Below are positions 28,100-38,368 of a stretch of 64,000 nucleotides of DNA, in pieces (the stretch's first letter is position 1; the number at the start of each line of letters is the position of its first letter). Both the position numbers and the translations under genes were made by a program. Source of the DNA: Rhabditoides inermis (lineage: Eukaryota; Nematoda; Chromadorea; Rhabditida; Rhabditidae); NCBI GenBank assembly GCA_963966185.1, contig CAWZYM010000346.1:141001-205000 (forward strand), given 5' to 3'. The notes under the pieces were generated by a model that had not been told where the DNA came from, searched no databases, and saw only the letters and a program-made list of their open reading frames with translations.

Positions 28100-28560
28100 A
28101 TTCTCTTTCGAAAAGTACATAAGTAAAGAGGAGTGGTTTGTTTTGATCTGATTCAACAAAAGCACATGCATAAAATCTCTTCGCAGCTGACTAAAATATC
28201 AAAACAAACCTGCTCTTTCGAATGATGGTTTATTCCTCTGAAATTTGTGACTTTTGTGCAGATATACGCATGCATACACATATATTTTATATGTTTTCTT
28301 AGTTTTGCAATGATTTTTTTTAAACATTAAAATATGTATAATGTATTGTGACTATGAAATAGACCAAATTTTTATTAGAATTCATCAATATAAATCAATT
28401 ATTATAATGCATAGTATTTATGTTGGCTTTTCATCGATTAGAAAGAGCAGGTTTGTTTTGATATTTTAGTCAGCTGCGAAGAGATTTTATGCATGTGCTT
28501 TTGTTGAATCAGATCAAAACAAACCACTCCTCTTTACTTATGTACTTTTCGAAAGAGAAT
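28100..28560. mobile_element. 461-bp inverted-repeat element (MITE-like), copy 1
   Basis: Two 120-bp arms (28100-28219 and 28441-28560) are near-perfect reverse complements, starting ATTCTCTTTCG and ending CGAAAGAGAAT. They enclose a 221-bp AT-rich centre with no coding frame. The element sits 10 bp from the acceptor of the SPDEFF exon. The complete DAAM gene lacks it at the same place (44209-44230). No clear target duplication is visible. Size and lack of coding capacity suggest a non-autonomous DNA element. Confidence 0.8.
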
Positions 28561-28654
28561 GGATGTCCTTTTCTCGAATTTCGAAGAAATTTTTTCAGGT
28601 CAGGTTGATGTGCGTTGATAAGAGTTACTCGCGAATGTATGTATCAAAATTAGA

Positions 28655-29225
28655 AACGAAAACGTATCCTGAATATGGAAACGCATGCTCACGCGCTTGC
28701 CAGTCTCTTATTGACGCGCGCTATTACGCATTCGAAAACGTATCCTGAATATGGAAACGCATGCTCACGCGCCTGCCAGTTTCTTATTGACGCGCGTTAT
28801 TACGCGTCTCTCTCTTCACTCTGTTCGCACACCACACATCACCCCACAGTTTTCAAGCCATAACTTGGGACCTCTCACCCTTGCCTAGAAACGTTCGAAA
28901 ACGTATCCTGAATATGGAAACGCATGCTCACGCACTTGCCAGTATCTTATTGACGCGCGCTATTACGCATTCGAAAACGTATCCTGAATATGGAAACGCA
29001 TGCTCACGCGCCTGCCAGTTTCTTATTGACGCGCGTTATTACGCGTCTCTCTCTTCACTTCGTTCGCACACCACACATCACCCCACAGTTTTCACGCCAT
29101 AACTTGGGACCTCTCACCCTTGCCTAGAAACGTTCGAAAACGTATCCTGAATATGGAAACGCATGCTCACTTCTCTCCACTCCGCTCGCACACACCACCC
29201 CCACAGTTTTCGCGCCAAAATTTGG
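28655..29225. repeat. 239-bp tandem repeat with internal 75-bp duplication, copy 1
   Basis: CGTATCCTGAATATGGAAAC occurs at about 28663, 28738, 28902, 28977 and 29141. That gives a 239-bp period, each unit containing a 75-bp doublet. Units also share TTATTGACGCGCG, CACACATCACCCCACAG and GGGACCTCTCACCCTTGCC. The block lies in the expanded intron of DAAM tail 1. Confidence 0.88.
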
Positions 29226-29229
29226 GCCC

Positions 29230-29445
29230 TCTCACCCCTGCCTGATGCTGCACCACTCGAATCGCACGGGAAGAGAGAGAGCGCGCAGAGAGCGTGCGCT
29301 CGTGAGAGAGCCAGACGCGCAGGGATGAGAGTGGCTGAGCGAGCGAAAGGCGGGGCATGCGCGTTCGGCCAATCAGAGTGCACACGCAAGTAAGCCGTGC
29401 GACCAATGAGCGCAGAGTGCAGTGGGCGGGGCTTACGTGATGCAC

Positions 29446-29477
<32 letters not shown>

Positions 29478-29480
29478 AAA
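29230..29480. promoter_or_regulatory. GC-rich promoter-like island with CCAAT and GC boxes, copy 1
   Basis: A CpG-rich stretch carries GGCCAATCAGAG and GACCAATGAGCG (two CCAAT boxes), GTGGGCGGGGCTTACGTGATG (GC box next to a CRE/E-box-like site) and then a (CGT)n run at 29448-29476. It lies in the intron between the first and second exons of DAAM tail 1. Similar CCAAT plus GC-box spacing appears at 63890-63935, upstream of DAAM. Promoter activity is inferred from motif content only. Confidence 0.4.
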
Positions 29481-29949
29481 CACGTTTAGTGGCAGATTGA
29501 GAGAAAAGTTGTTTTGTATATTTTGGATGCCGCAACCGATATTTATTTCTCGAATCATACTCATAGGTCTTGTCAAATGACATTCTAACAAAAAAAACAT
29601 ACTATGGAGTATATCGTATTGGGATAGAGGAAATTGTGTGTGCCTTGGGGGTGACGCGCTGCGCGCGCCAAAGATCAAGACAAACGGGCGGCGCTGCGCG
29701 CCGCCCTTAATAGTGTGCATAACTATCATTAAGAATGAACTGAGTGCACTGCGTTTCAAACGACGCCTAAAAAAATCCAAAACTTTTTGAATTTTATTGA
29801 TTTGTGCTCTTCTTTTATCTCTGTGTGCGTTCACCTTTATTTTCATGTCGGCGAACGCTTTCTCCAATTGGGCGAACTCCGAGGTGGCGGACTGGGCGAA
29901 TGCCTTCGACACATCCACGAATCGATCATCCGGGGAGGGCTGGAAGTCG

Positions 29950-29994
<45 letters not shown>

Positions 29995-30438
29995 TCTCTC
30001 TCTCTCCCTCCCTCTCTCTCTCCCTCTCCCTCCTTCTCTCTCCCTCTCTCTCCCTCTCATTTCTCCTAGCTCATCACCATCGAATCTGTTCAGAACCACA
30101 CTCAGTTCCCCTCCAGGCATGATTTCTAAATTTCAAAGTACAGTAATCCAGTCCCGGCTACCGTCACTGAATATTCGGTCCGAACTGTATGGGACTCGAA
30201 AAGGTGCAGCGACTGTGAATATAGTAATTCTGAACTTGCAGTATCCTATACGAGAAGGTTTCCATATACTCACTATCTTTCGTATCGCTCTGAGCAAGAA
30301 TAGGATCATCGCTGATATACACTAACACACTCTATCTATATAAATGTAGAGACGATGAAACTTCACCGATGTATCATTGTACTGTGGTATCTGGTAGTAT
30401 AATTCTACAATCAATCAATCAAACAATCAATCAATCAT

Positions 30439-33291
30439 TTATCCAGAATTGCTATATCCTATAAAACAAGTGCATACGGTGCACCACAAGTGCTGAGCGC
30501 TGGGACAAACACTGTTTAGCAACGGGTATAAAAGGAACGAAGGTCGAAAGTCGATATCAGATCGATCATCAATTTGAATAAGATACATACATAGATGACG
30601 ATGGAGCTCCGGGTGGTCTTTCCACACATTATAATCCACAAATTGGTTTGTAGAGATCTTTGAACAGGAACGCAGTAAACAAGCAATATTAGCCACAAGA
30701 CTACGGAGACGAGAGACAGACAGATAAATCATATTGTTTGTTGTGGTTCCTAAGATAGAAGTGACTGGGAATAATTCGAAAATTAACTAGTGGAAACAGC
30801 TATCGATCAGCTATCACCCGGGCCTCCGTGGCCGACTAGTCTTCGACCGAGAAAAAGTCGAACATTCTGTAATTGAGAGTTTTATTATTTCATGAGAAAT
30901 CGTGAATGTAAAAGCATGTGCGTAACTCACACAAATTCGGCATCTAGAAAGGATGGAGAAACGCGGAAATAAAATTTCCCGTTGCAAATTTCACTTTCGA
31001 GTTCGTGGAAGGGCGAGTTCTCGAAACGCTCTTGAAGTTCTCCATAGTCTCTTGGCTGTCTCTCTGTGCTGTCGATGCCACTCGTGATCTGTAATTTGTT
31101 TCAAATAATTTGACGTTAAAGGATTTATCCGCACAACGTATTTACGTATTATTCCCCGATCTTCAGGATGGGGTCGATTGCGTTCTCTTCAATGAAGACG
31201 AGTTTTGAAGTTCTGTTTGCGCAGAAAAAATGTTGAAAATACGAACAATTTTTTCACATTTAGATCATTCCAAAAGATGATTTTGTGGACGAGAACAAAA
31301 ACGGCCCTAACCTGAAGATCAGGCAAGATTACATTGTCCGGATACATCATTTAATTAACATGCAGAACATTGAATGCCTCACCTCTGTCAGGTAGTGTTC
31401 ACTAGTCCTTTTGAAGTAGAATGAGACACTGTGTCTGTGTGACTTCGCGTTCGATTGAATGTCCTGAATGATGATTGCTATTTCGTATATATGTATCTTG
31501 CGTCTTTGTTTCTTATGTACTTCACACGGTATAGTATCCAAGTATATAGAGTATACGCCTTCCATAATTCCATCCATTGTTACAAACATGTATAATAACT
31601 GATTGGAAACACTCGTTCATACCTTTAGAAAGCGATTGACTCCGAAAGTAGTTATCTTGGTTTTTCCCAGATTCAGATTACAGTAGGAACGAGACAGCCA
31701 CTCGTCATCAATGAACAGTGCCTCAACAAAACATCAAAATTAGTATTTTTGAAAGCATAAAGGAAGTTGAGTTGTGTTTTGCTAATTTCTCATAAATTTA
31801 CGTTGTAATCCGCAAAAGGTGATATTTAATAAATATATGTAAGGCTAAATATAAATATTACACTTTTTGTAGATTTTTTTAAAAGAAAAATTGTTTTCCA
31901 TTCCCACATAGTCACGTTTCATGAAATTGCAAAGGGAATTTCGGAGGGAATTCCATGTCTAAACTATATATGATTTAGATTTCATGCGATTCACACTATT
32001 CGCACGCTTTCAGACCTGGAGAAACTGAGAGGTTTTCGGCTGTGATATCAATTCTCACTTAAATATTTCACATTCAATAGAATATATTAGATTAGAAAGC
32101 GAATAGATCGAGTGTGCACACAGATTTTCTACCAGACGTTCAACAAAAATCACTGAAATTGAGCTTTAAAGTAAGTCATACAAGCTGATGGCGACCAAAC
32201 AGCTATCAGAAATACTTATCCTAGGAAGAAATCGTTCGCAAACCCATTTTCTAGTTCTCAGGACTGACCAAATTTTTCGAGATATTTACGTTTCTTCTTC
32301 GTAGCTAGAACCGTGTGGCTTTGGCCTTTTTTGCCGCTCCTAACTCTATTCTCTCCAGCAGTGAATTAGCCGGAGTGGCCTAGTGGATAGAATGGTCGTC
32401 TCTAGACCGGTAGGGTCTAGAGACGACCATTCTATCCAGGGTTCGCCATCTGCCGACGCAATTCGTTCTACCCATTGGGTCATCGCCGGTTATTTCACAG
32501 CTAGTGCGAATGAATTCAAGCGGCAAAATCCATTAGAAGACCACACTTTCTTCTGGGATCGGAGGCGGTCGGAGGAATTGGGTTTCCACATAGAGAACAT
32601 CTCAGCCAGATGTCAGTTTGGTCACCATTGGCTTACATGACCAACACTAAGTATCAGTTACATAACATAATAACCAAATTCACCAATGGATTAAATATTT
32701 GAAGGTTCTTTAAGCGTCCGACATCAAGGTAATCGATCAGATCATCTAAAACGAGATTCGCAAAAAAACATCGTATTCAAAATCGTTTTTCGTGTTTGTG
32801 ATAGCATGTTATAGAGAATACCTGGCACGACTAGCGAGTGCGAAGAACTCGTCGAAGGAAATTCCAATATCACCGTTTCAGGTGTGTGCTCGCGGAAGGC
32901 CCGAGGGAGAAAGTCTAATACAATCATAAACAACACTACAACAGCGAAACATCACGCACCGCACATGTCTTGGTTGTTGACAACGAAACAGATCGTTTTG
33001 TTGAAACGAGACAAAGTCGGCAGCAGTTTGTCGCAGTCAGCAGCATTCAAATTGTTCTAGAAGGTTGGTCAACGAGTTTTGGACGGAGAATGAAGTAACG
33101 TGAAACCCACGATATAGAGCTGATACACCAGTGCACGTGAACAGACAGCATTGAAGTGTGATGCGAGGGCTTCGGACGTCGTGACATCGACCTGGTTCGA
33201 GTCGGCAACGCCGTCGCGCAACCGTCGCGTGGAGTAGCCGGCATCCACGAACCGCGTGTTCCTGGATTATCAAGTCTGATATCAAGCTCTA

Positions 33292-33350
<59 letters not shown>

Positions 33351-34097
33351 AGATGCACTGTACACTTACCATTGCCATTGCGTTGGAGTGTTGTAGTTGT
33401 AGTGTTCCGCTGTACCTTCCAGTTGGAGGTCCTCACACTTTTCTCTTTCCACGTACTCCGTTTCTCCCTCGCAATCCGTCTCGCCATAATCGTCGTAATC
33501 GTCGTAATCGTAGTCGTCGTAATCGTCTGAGTCAGCAAAATCTTCTCTTTCAAGAGGCGGTTCATCTTCCTCTTCGTCTTCAACTTCATTCTTGTTGTTT
33601 TCGTCCTAAAAAGATAAACAAAAATGTATACAGCACGTCTCGCTCACCGGCATCATGTCCCTCCACAGGCACAGATTAGCCGGGTACTTGACGAGCTTGT
33701 CGCTGTATGCGAGGAACACGTCGCGATGCAGTCGACTGACCCGCTCGAATTGGATGAGATGGACGGGAGAGAGGTATTGCGCGATGTGCAACCACACCTC
33801 AGGCGGCAAAAGGGGAACCTATAGTAGAGGTCAGACTCGTTTTTTTTTCTGGCAAAAGACCCTCAGAAACCCCCCCCCCCCCAGAAAGATTCTCAAAAAG
33901 ATTTCAGAACGCGCCCCCACCCTCAGAAAGATCCTTAGAAAGTGTCTTTTCGTATCATAGAGCGGTTTTTTGATGCATAATCGACAATGACCTCACCTTA
34001 TAACAAAAACATGTTTGTCAGAAAAAAAACGTTCGAAACTTGCCTCGAGAGTGAGTTGCGACAACTGGTCTGAAATATCAGGCGGAAGAGTGGACAT
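30439..34097 (-). CDS. F-box protein gene, copy A (11 coding exons, 487 aa predicted)
   Basis: Coding exons: 34044-34097, 33648-33818, 33370-33605, 33111-33261, 32960-33056, 32822-32914, 32684-32745, 31623-31721, 31383-31463, 30931-31088 and 30439-30700. All phases agree. The ATG directly follows an acceptor AG. Residues about 21-55 (PPEVWLHIAQYLSP, then FERVSRLHRDVF) form an F-box, the Skp1-binding domain of SCF ubiquitin ligases. An acidic DDYDDYDYDDYDDY tract follows at about 95-115. The C-terminal half is a leucine-rich, alternating structure (LLPTLSRFNKTICFV, DDLIDYLDVGRLKNLQIFN, ALFIDDEWLSRSYC) that may be the substrate-binding region. I cannot assign a subfamily. The last exon has a good pyrimidine tract but unfamiliar sequence and is less certain. 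The intron after exon 1 is GC-AG. Confidence 0.8.
32360..32640 (+). mobile_element. tRNA-like SINE head with a perfect 24-bp hairpin, copy A
   Basis: Box A-like TGGCCTAGTGG (about 32377-32387) fits the Pol III consensus TRGCNNAGYGG. GGTTCGCCATC at about 32440 resembles box B. Between them, 32385-32408 and 32414-32437 are perfect 24-bp inverted repeats around a 5-nt loop, where a tRNA would have its anticodon region. About 200 bp of SINE-like body follows, with no gene signature. It lies in intron 7 of F-box copy A, antisense to it. Confidence 0.55.
33648..33818 (-). other. F-box domain exon of copy A
   Basis: This 57-codon exon starts VPLLPPEVWLHIAQYLSP and contains the core F-box pattern: LPPE, hydrophobic helix, LSP, then a VSR..R..F helix. 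It ends with a Trp (LCLWRDMMP). The acceptor follows CTATAG and the donor is GTGAGC. The same exon in copy B is at 41632-41802. Confidence 0.85.
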
Positions 34098-34329
34098 CTG
34101 AAATAACGTGAAAAATGAGCGACGTGAAAAGCGCGCGTGTTTGTGCGAAAACGCGTAGTAATGCGCAATCGCTTGACAGGCGAATCGATCGCTTGGCATA
34201 TACGCCCGCTGGCCGCGGCGATTTGATAGTGAGCACTCGATAGGCGGATGGCAGAGACGGTCAGACAGCCAGACAGATAGCACACTCTCACTGTCTCTGG
34301 CCTCGAGCGTAGCACAGGTCATGCATACT

Positions 34330-35131
34330 CGCACTCACTAACGCCTTCTATTTTGTTGAACATGCGTTTACATTAGCTACATGTATATGTAGAATCGCAA
34401 AATGAAAAGAGTACATTTGTTTCAAAAACGATGAAGCGTATTCACGAAGCTTGTTTACAATTGAGATCAAATGTACACATTTATTTTAAAAATGTAGCGT
34501 AAAGAGATGGACTCTGTTTTATCCCAATGCAGCAAAAGACCATGCATAAAGCGTTTACAAATACTAAGACAAACGACAAACCTGCACCTCTCTCTCCTCT
34601 CTTTCTCTTCTCTCTCTCCTGTTTTTTTTACCTAATCCTTACTGTCTGTCATTTGTATATCGTTGTGTTCACTGGTTAGTATGAACAGAACATATCAGAA
34701 TGCGCAGGTTTGTGTTAGTATTTGTAAACGTTTTCTGTATGTGTTTTTGCTGCATTGAAATAAGGCATCCTTTCGTTAGAATTCATAGAAATTTTTAATA
34801 TGCGCTGAATTATGACCATTGATCTGGATTATATCAAAAACTAACATATATGTACATATCTCCTTCTGTTCTTTCTCTCCTTCTGCTCTTTCTATCTCCC
34901 TCTGTTCTCTCCTTCTCTCACTGTTCCTTCTCTCTCTTTTTCACTGTTCCTTCTCTCTCTTCCACTGTTCTCTATCTTTCTCTCTCGCTCTCTCTCTCTC
35001 TCTCTCTGCCCTTCTCTCTCTGTACCTCTATTACTTTCTGCTCTTCTCTGTCTATCTTTCCAGCATTTAGTTCTGTCCAGAAACTCTACACAGTTTCTAC
35101 TTACCGCATTTTGCAAAGTAAGTATCAAATA
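34330..35131. other. intergenic: F-box A upstream to tail 2 downstream
   Basis: This holds the imperfect inverted-repeat element and, at 34870-35060, a run of CTGTTCTCT/CTCTCT pyrimidine repeats. No coding exon is seen. The matching interval in unit 2 is about 42315-43098. Confidence 0.5.
34519..34765. mobile_element. imperfect inverted-repeat element related to the 461-bp MITE, copy A
   Basis: Arms at about 34519-34585 and 34703-34765 pair through CAATGCAGCAAAA, GTTTACAAATACTAA and ACAAACCTGC. The centre is CT-rich. Parts of the arm (AGCAAAAGACCATGCATAAA, ACAAACCTGC) resemble the arm of the element at 28100, suggesting one family. It lies upstream of F-box copy A. Confidence 0.6.
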
Positions 35132-36027
35132 ATTTTTGTCAATATTTCATGGTGATCTTGTTTTGTTTCGGTCATTTGTTCTTGAACCCAACAACGAGTA
35201 AAATATTTATTTGTAAAACACTGTGTATGTATATCCATTATGTACATGTATTGGTGCTAAAACTATATGCGCACACTAGTATAATGAAAAGAAACACTAA
35301 TTTGTACTCTTCGTACAAAAAGCAACTGCGTAAAGTGAGATAGAGTGATTGAAATAGACCAATCGAATACTGCGCAAGGGCCACCGAGCAATAAGTGAGA
35401 AAGTGGTTAGAATCTGGAGAGATTGCTGTACTACTTGAGCCACAACCAACAAGTAACACACAATAAAGACGAATGAATGTAAAGCATGGATTGGTAAAGA
35501 ATCGAGGTAACCGGGGGGCCGACGGGGGGCTGACGCGGGGTCTGACGGGGCTCCTGACGGGGCGCCTCACGTCCTCGCTGTCTTCTTGACGCGGAAGGAC
35601 GTCCGCAGTCGACTCAGCTCGTCGCGGAACATGTCTCCCGACTGGAGAGCCGCCACCAGCTGATCGAAGTCACGCTCCTTCTCCTTGCGACGGTCTGAAG
35701 AGACAGGGAGATGAGAGAGAGAGGGGGGGGGAGAGAGAGAGAGAGAAAGAGAAAGAGAGGGGGAGAGGGAGATAGAGAGAATACTCACTTTTCTTAGCAA
35801 AGCAGCTTCTGGCTAGTGTCTGCCTCTTTCCTCGCTCGATCTGTTCCGTTTCCAACCACAGTTGGTGAGAGCACTCGCTGAAAGTTGTTTGTTTAGATTG
35901 TTTGTTTGTTCCCTTGTTTGTTTACCTGTATGTATTCAGGAACCTTGTGATGATCGAGAAGAATTCATCAGGCGACGATGTCTCATCGAACGCGAAAAGA
36001 CGGCAACACTCGGAGAACTGGAATGAA

Positions 36028-36488
36028 ATTCTCTTTCGAAAAGTACATAAGTAAAGAGGAGTGGTTTGTTTTGATCTGATTCAACAAAAGCACATGCATA
36101 AAATCTCTTCGCAGCTGACTAAAATATCAAAACAAACCTGCTCTTTCGAATGATGGTTTATTCCTCTGAAATTTGTGACTTTTGTGCAGATATACGCATG
36201 CATACACATATATTTTATATGTTTTCTTAGTTTTGCAATGATTTTTTTTAAACATTAAAATATGTATAATGTATTGTGACTATGAAATAGACCAAATTTT
36301 TATTAGAATTCATCAATATAAATCAATTATTATAATGCATAGTATTTATGTTGGCTTTTCATCGATTAGAAAGAGCAGGTTTGTTTTGATATTTTAGTCA
36401 GCTGCGAAGAGATTTTATGCATGTGCTTTTGTTGAATCAGATCAAAACAAACCACTCCTCTTTACTTATGTACTTTTCGAAAGAGAAT
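36028..36488. mobile_element. 461-bp inverted-repeat element (MITE-like), copy 2
   Basis: This copy sits at the same position relative to the exons in unit 2, displaced by 7928 bp. Both arms and the centre are preserved. It was therefore inserted before the unit duplicated. Confidence 0.8.
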
Positions 36489-36582
36489 GGATGTCCTTTT
36501 CTCGAATTTCGAAGAAATTTTTTCAGGTCAGGTTGATGTGCGTTGATAAGAGTTACTCGCGAATGTATGTATCAAAATTAGA

Positions 36583-37153
36583 AACGAAAACGTATCCTGA
36601 ATATGGAAACGCATGCTCACGCGCTTGCCAGTCTCTTATTGACGCGCGCTATTACGCATTCGAAAACGTATCCTGAATATGGAAACGCATGCTCACGCGC
36701 CTGCCAGTTTCTTATTGACGCGCGTTATTACGCGTCTCTCTCTTCACTCTGTTCGCACACCACACATCACCCCACAGTTTTCAAGCCATAACTTGGGACC
36801 TCTCACCCTTGCCTAGAAACGTTCGAAAACGTATCCTGAATATGGAAACGCATGCTCACGCACTTGCCAGTATCTTATTGACGCGCGCTATTACGCATTC
36901 GAAAACGTATCCTGAATATGGAAACGCATGCTCACGCGCCTGCCAGTTTCTTATTGACGCGCGTTATTACGCGTCTCTCTCTTCACTTCGTTCGCACACC
37001 ACACATCACCCCACAGTTTTCACGCCATAACTTGGGACCTCTCACCCTTGCCTAGAAACGTTCGAAAACGTATCCTGAATATGGAAACGCATGCTCACTT
37101 CTCTCCACTCCGCTCGCACACACCACCCCCACAGTTTTCGCGCCAAAATTTGG
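36583..37153. repeat. 239-bp tandem repeat with internal 75-bp duplication, copy 2
   Basis: Same array as at 28655-29225, displaced by 7928 bp, inside the expanded intron of DAAM tail 2. Confidence 0.88.
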
Positions 37154-37157
37154 GCCC

Positions 37158-37373
37158 TCTCACCCCTGCCTGATGCTGCACCACTCGAATCGCACGGGAA
37201 GAGAGAGAGCGCGCAGAGAGCGTGCGCTCGTGAGAGAGCCAGACGCGCAGGGATGAGAGTGGCTGAGCGAGCGAAAGGCGGGGCATGCGCGTTCGGCCAA
37301 TCAGAGTGCACACGCAAGTAAGCCGTGCGACCAATGAGCGCAGAGTGCAGTGGGCGGGGCTTACGTGATGCAC

Positions 37374-37405
<32 letters not shown>

Positions 37406-37408
37406 AAA
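37158..37408. promoter_or_regulatory. GC-rich promoter-like island with CCAAT and GC boxes, copy 2
   Basis: Identical arrangement in unit 2: two CCAAT boxes, a GC box, and a (CGT)n run at 37376-37404. It lies in the expanded intron of DAAM tail 2. Confidence 0.4.
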
Positions 37409-37877
37409 CACGTTTAGTGGCAGATTGAGAGAAAAGTTGTTTTGTATATTTTGGATGCCGCAACCGATATTTATTTCTCGAATCATACTCATAGGTCTTG
37501 TCAAATGACATTCTAACAAAAAAAACATACTATGGAGTATATCGTATTGGGATAGAGGAAATTGTGTGTGCCTTGGGGGTGACGCGCTGCGCGCGCCAAA
37601 GATCAAGACAAACGGGCGGCGCTGCGCGCCGCCCTTAATAGTGTGCATAACTATCATTAAGAATGAACTGAGTGCACTGCGTTTCAAACGACGCCTAAAA
37701 AAATCCAAAACTTTTTGAATTTTATTGATTTGTGCTCTTCTTTTATCTCTGTGTGCGTTCACCTTTATTTTCATGTCGGCGAACGCTTTCTCCAATTGGG
37801 CGAACTCCGAGGTGGCGGACTGGGCGAATGCCTTCGACACATCCACGAATCGATCATCCGGGGAGGGCTGGAAGTCG

Positions 37878-37924
<47 letters not shown>

Positions 37925-38368
37925 TCTCTCTCTCTCCCTCCCTCTCTCTCTCCCTCTCCCTCCTTCTCTCTCCCTCTCTCTCCCTCTCATTTCTCCTAGC
38001 TCATCACCATCGAATCTGTTCAGAACCACACTCAGTTCCCCTCCAGGCATGATTTCTAAATTTCAAAGTACAGTAATCCAGTCCCGGCTACCGTCACTGA
38101 ATATTCGGTCCGAACTGTATGGGACTCGAAAAGGTGCAGCGACTGTGAATATAGTAATTCTGAACTTGCAGTATCCTATACGAGAAGGTTTCCATATACT
38201 CACTATCTTTCGTATCGCTCTGAGCAAGAATAGGATCATCGCTGATATACACTAACACACTCTATCTATATAAATGTAGAGACGATGAAACTTCACCGAT
38301 GTATCATTGTACTGTGGTATCTGGTAGTATAATTCTACAATCAATCAATCAAACAATCAATCAATCAT

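Larger units (their letters stand above)
27638..29951 (-). pseudogene. extra copy of the last four DAAM exons (tail 1)
   Basis: Four exons match the end of the complete DAAM gene: 29835-29951 (VDFQPSPDDRF), 27998-28089 (SPDEFF), 27861-27949 (ECSHQLWLETEQ) and 27638-27765 (DAD, ending in TGA). Frames, phases and GT/AG sites are all intact. The first exon differs from the complete gene at VDFQ for VCFQ, SATSEF for SASSEF and ADMK for AEMK. The first intron is 1,745 nt, against 197 nt in the complete gene. It has gained an inverted-repeat element, a 239-bp tandem repeat and a GC-rich island. No FH1 or earlier FH2 exons precede it, so by itself it is a truncated copy. Use as an alternative 3' end or in a chimeric transcript cannot be excluded. 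Confidence 0.82.
27217..35131 (-). repeat. 7.93-kb segmental tandem duplication, unit 1
   Basis: This unit is nearly identical to 35132-43098. Anchors are displaced by 7929 bp (GCGGAAGGACGT at 27662 and 35591), 7930, 7938 and 7984 bp. The changes in displacement come from small indels and a longer CT run in unit 2. It contains, in minus-strand order, an F-box gene and the last four DAAM exons. Its left end is cut by the 9-bp satellite. The near identity, including non-coding DNA, indicates a recent duplication or ongoing homogenisation. Confidence 0.93.
35567..37879 (-). pseudogene. extra copy of the last four DAAM exons (tail 2)
   Basis: Exons 37763-37879, 35926-36017, 35789-35877 and 35567-35694 repeat tail 1 with the same amino-acid differences from the complete gene. 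One visible change from tail 1 is in the ECSHQ exon (ERGKRQ, as in the complete gene, for ERRKRQ). Frames and splice sites are intact. It lies between F-box copy B (upstream on the minus strand) and F-box copy A. As with tail 1, the missing FH1 and FH2 core make it a partial gene unless it is joined to another transcript. Confidence 0.82.

Noticed and set aside
30815..30870. GGCCTCCGTGGCCGACTAG resembling a tRNA-SINE head
   Set aside because: Box A is disrupted and no box B follows at the right distance; at best a short relic.
31100..31330. Extra F-box exon encoding KLVFIEENAIDPILKIG
   Set aside because: Attractive sequence, but it enters in the wrong phase and hits a stop. Exon 31383-31463 joins directly and in phase to 30931-31088.
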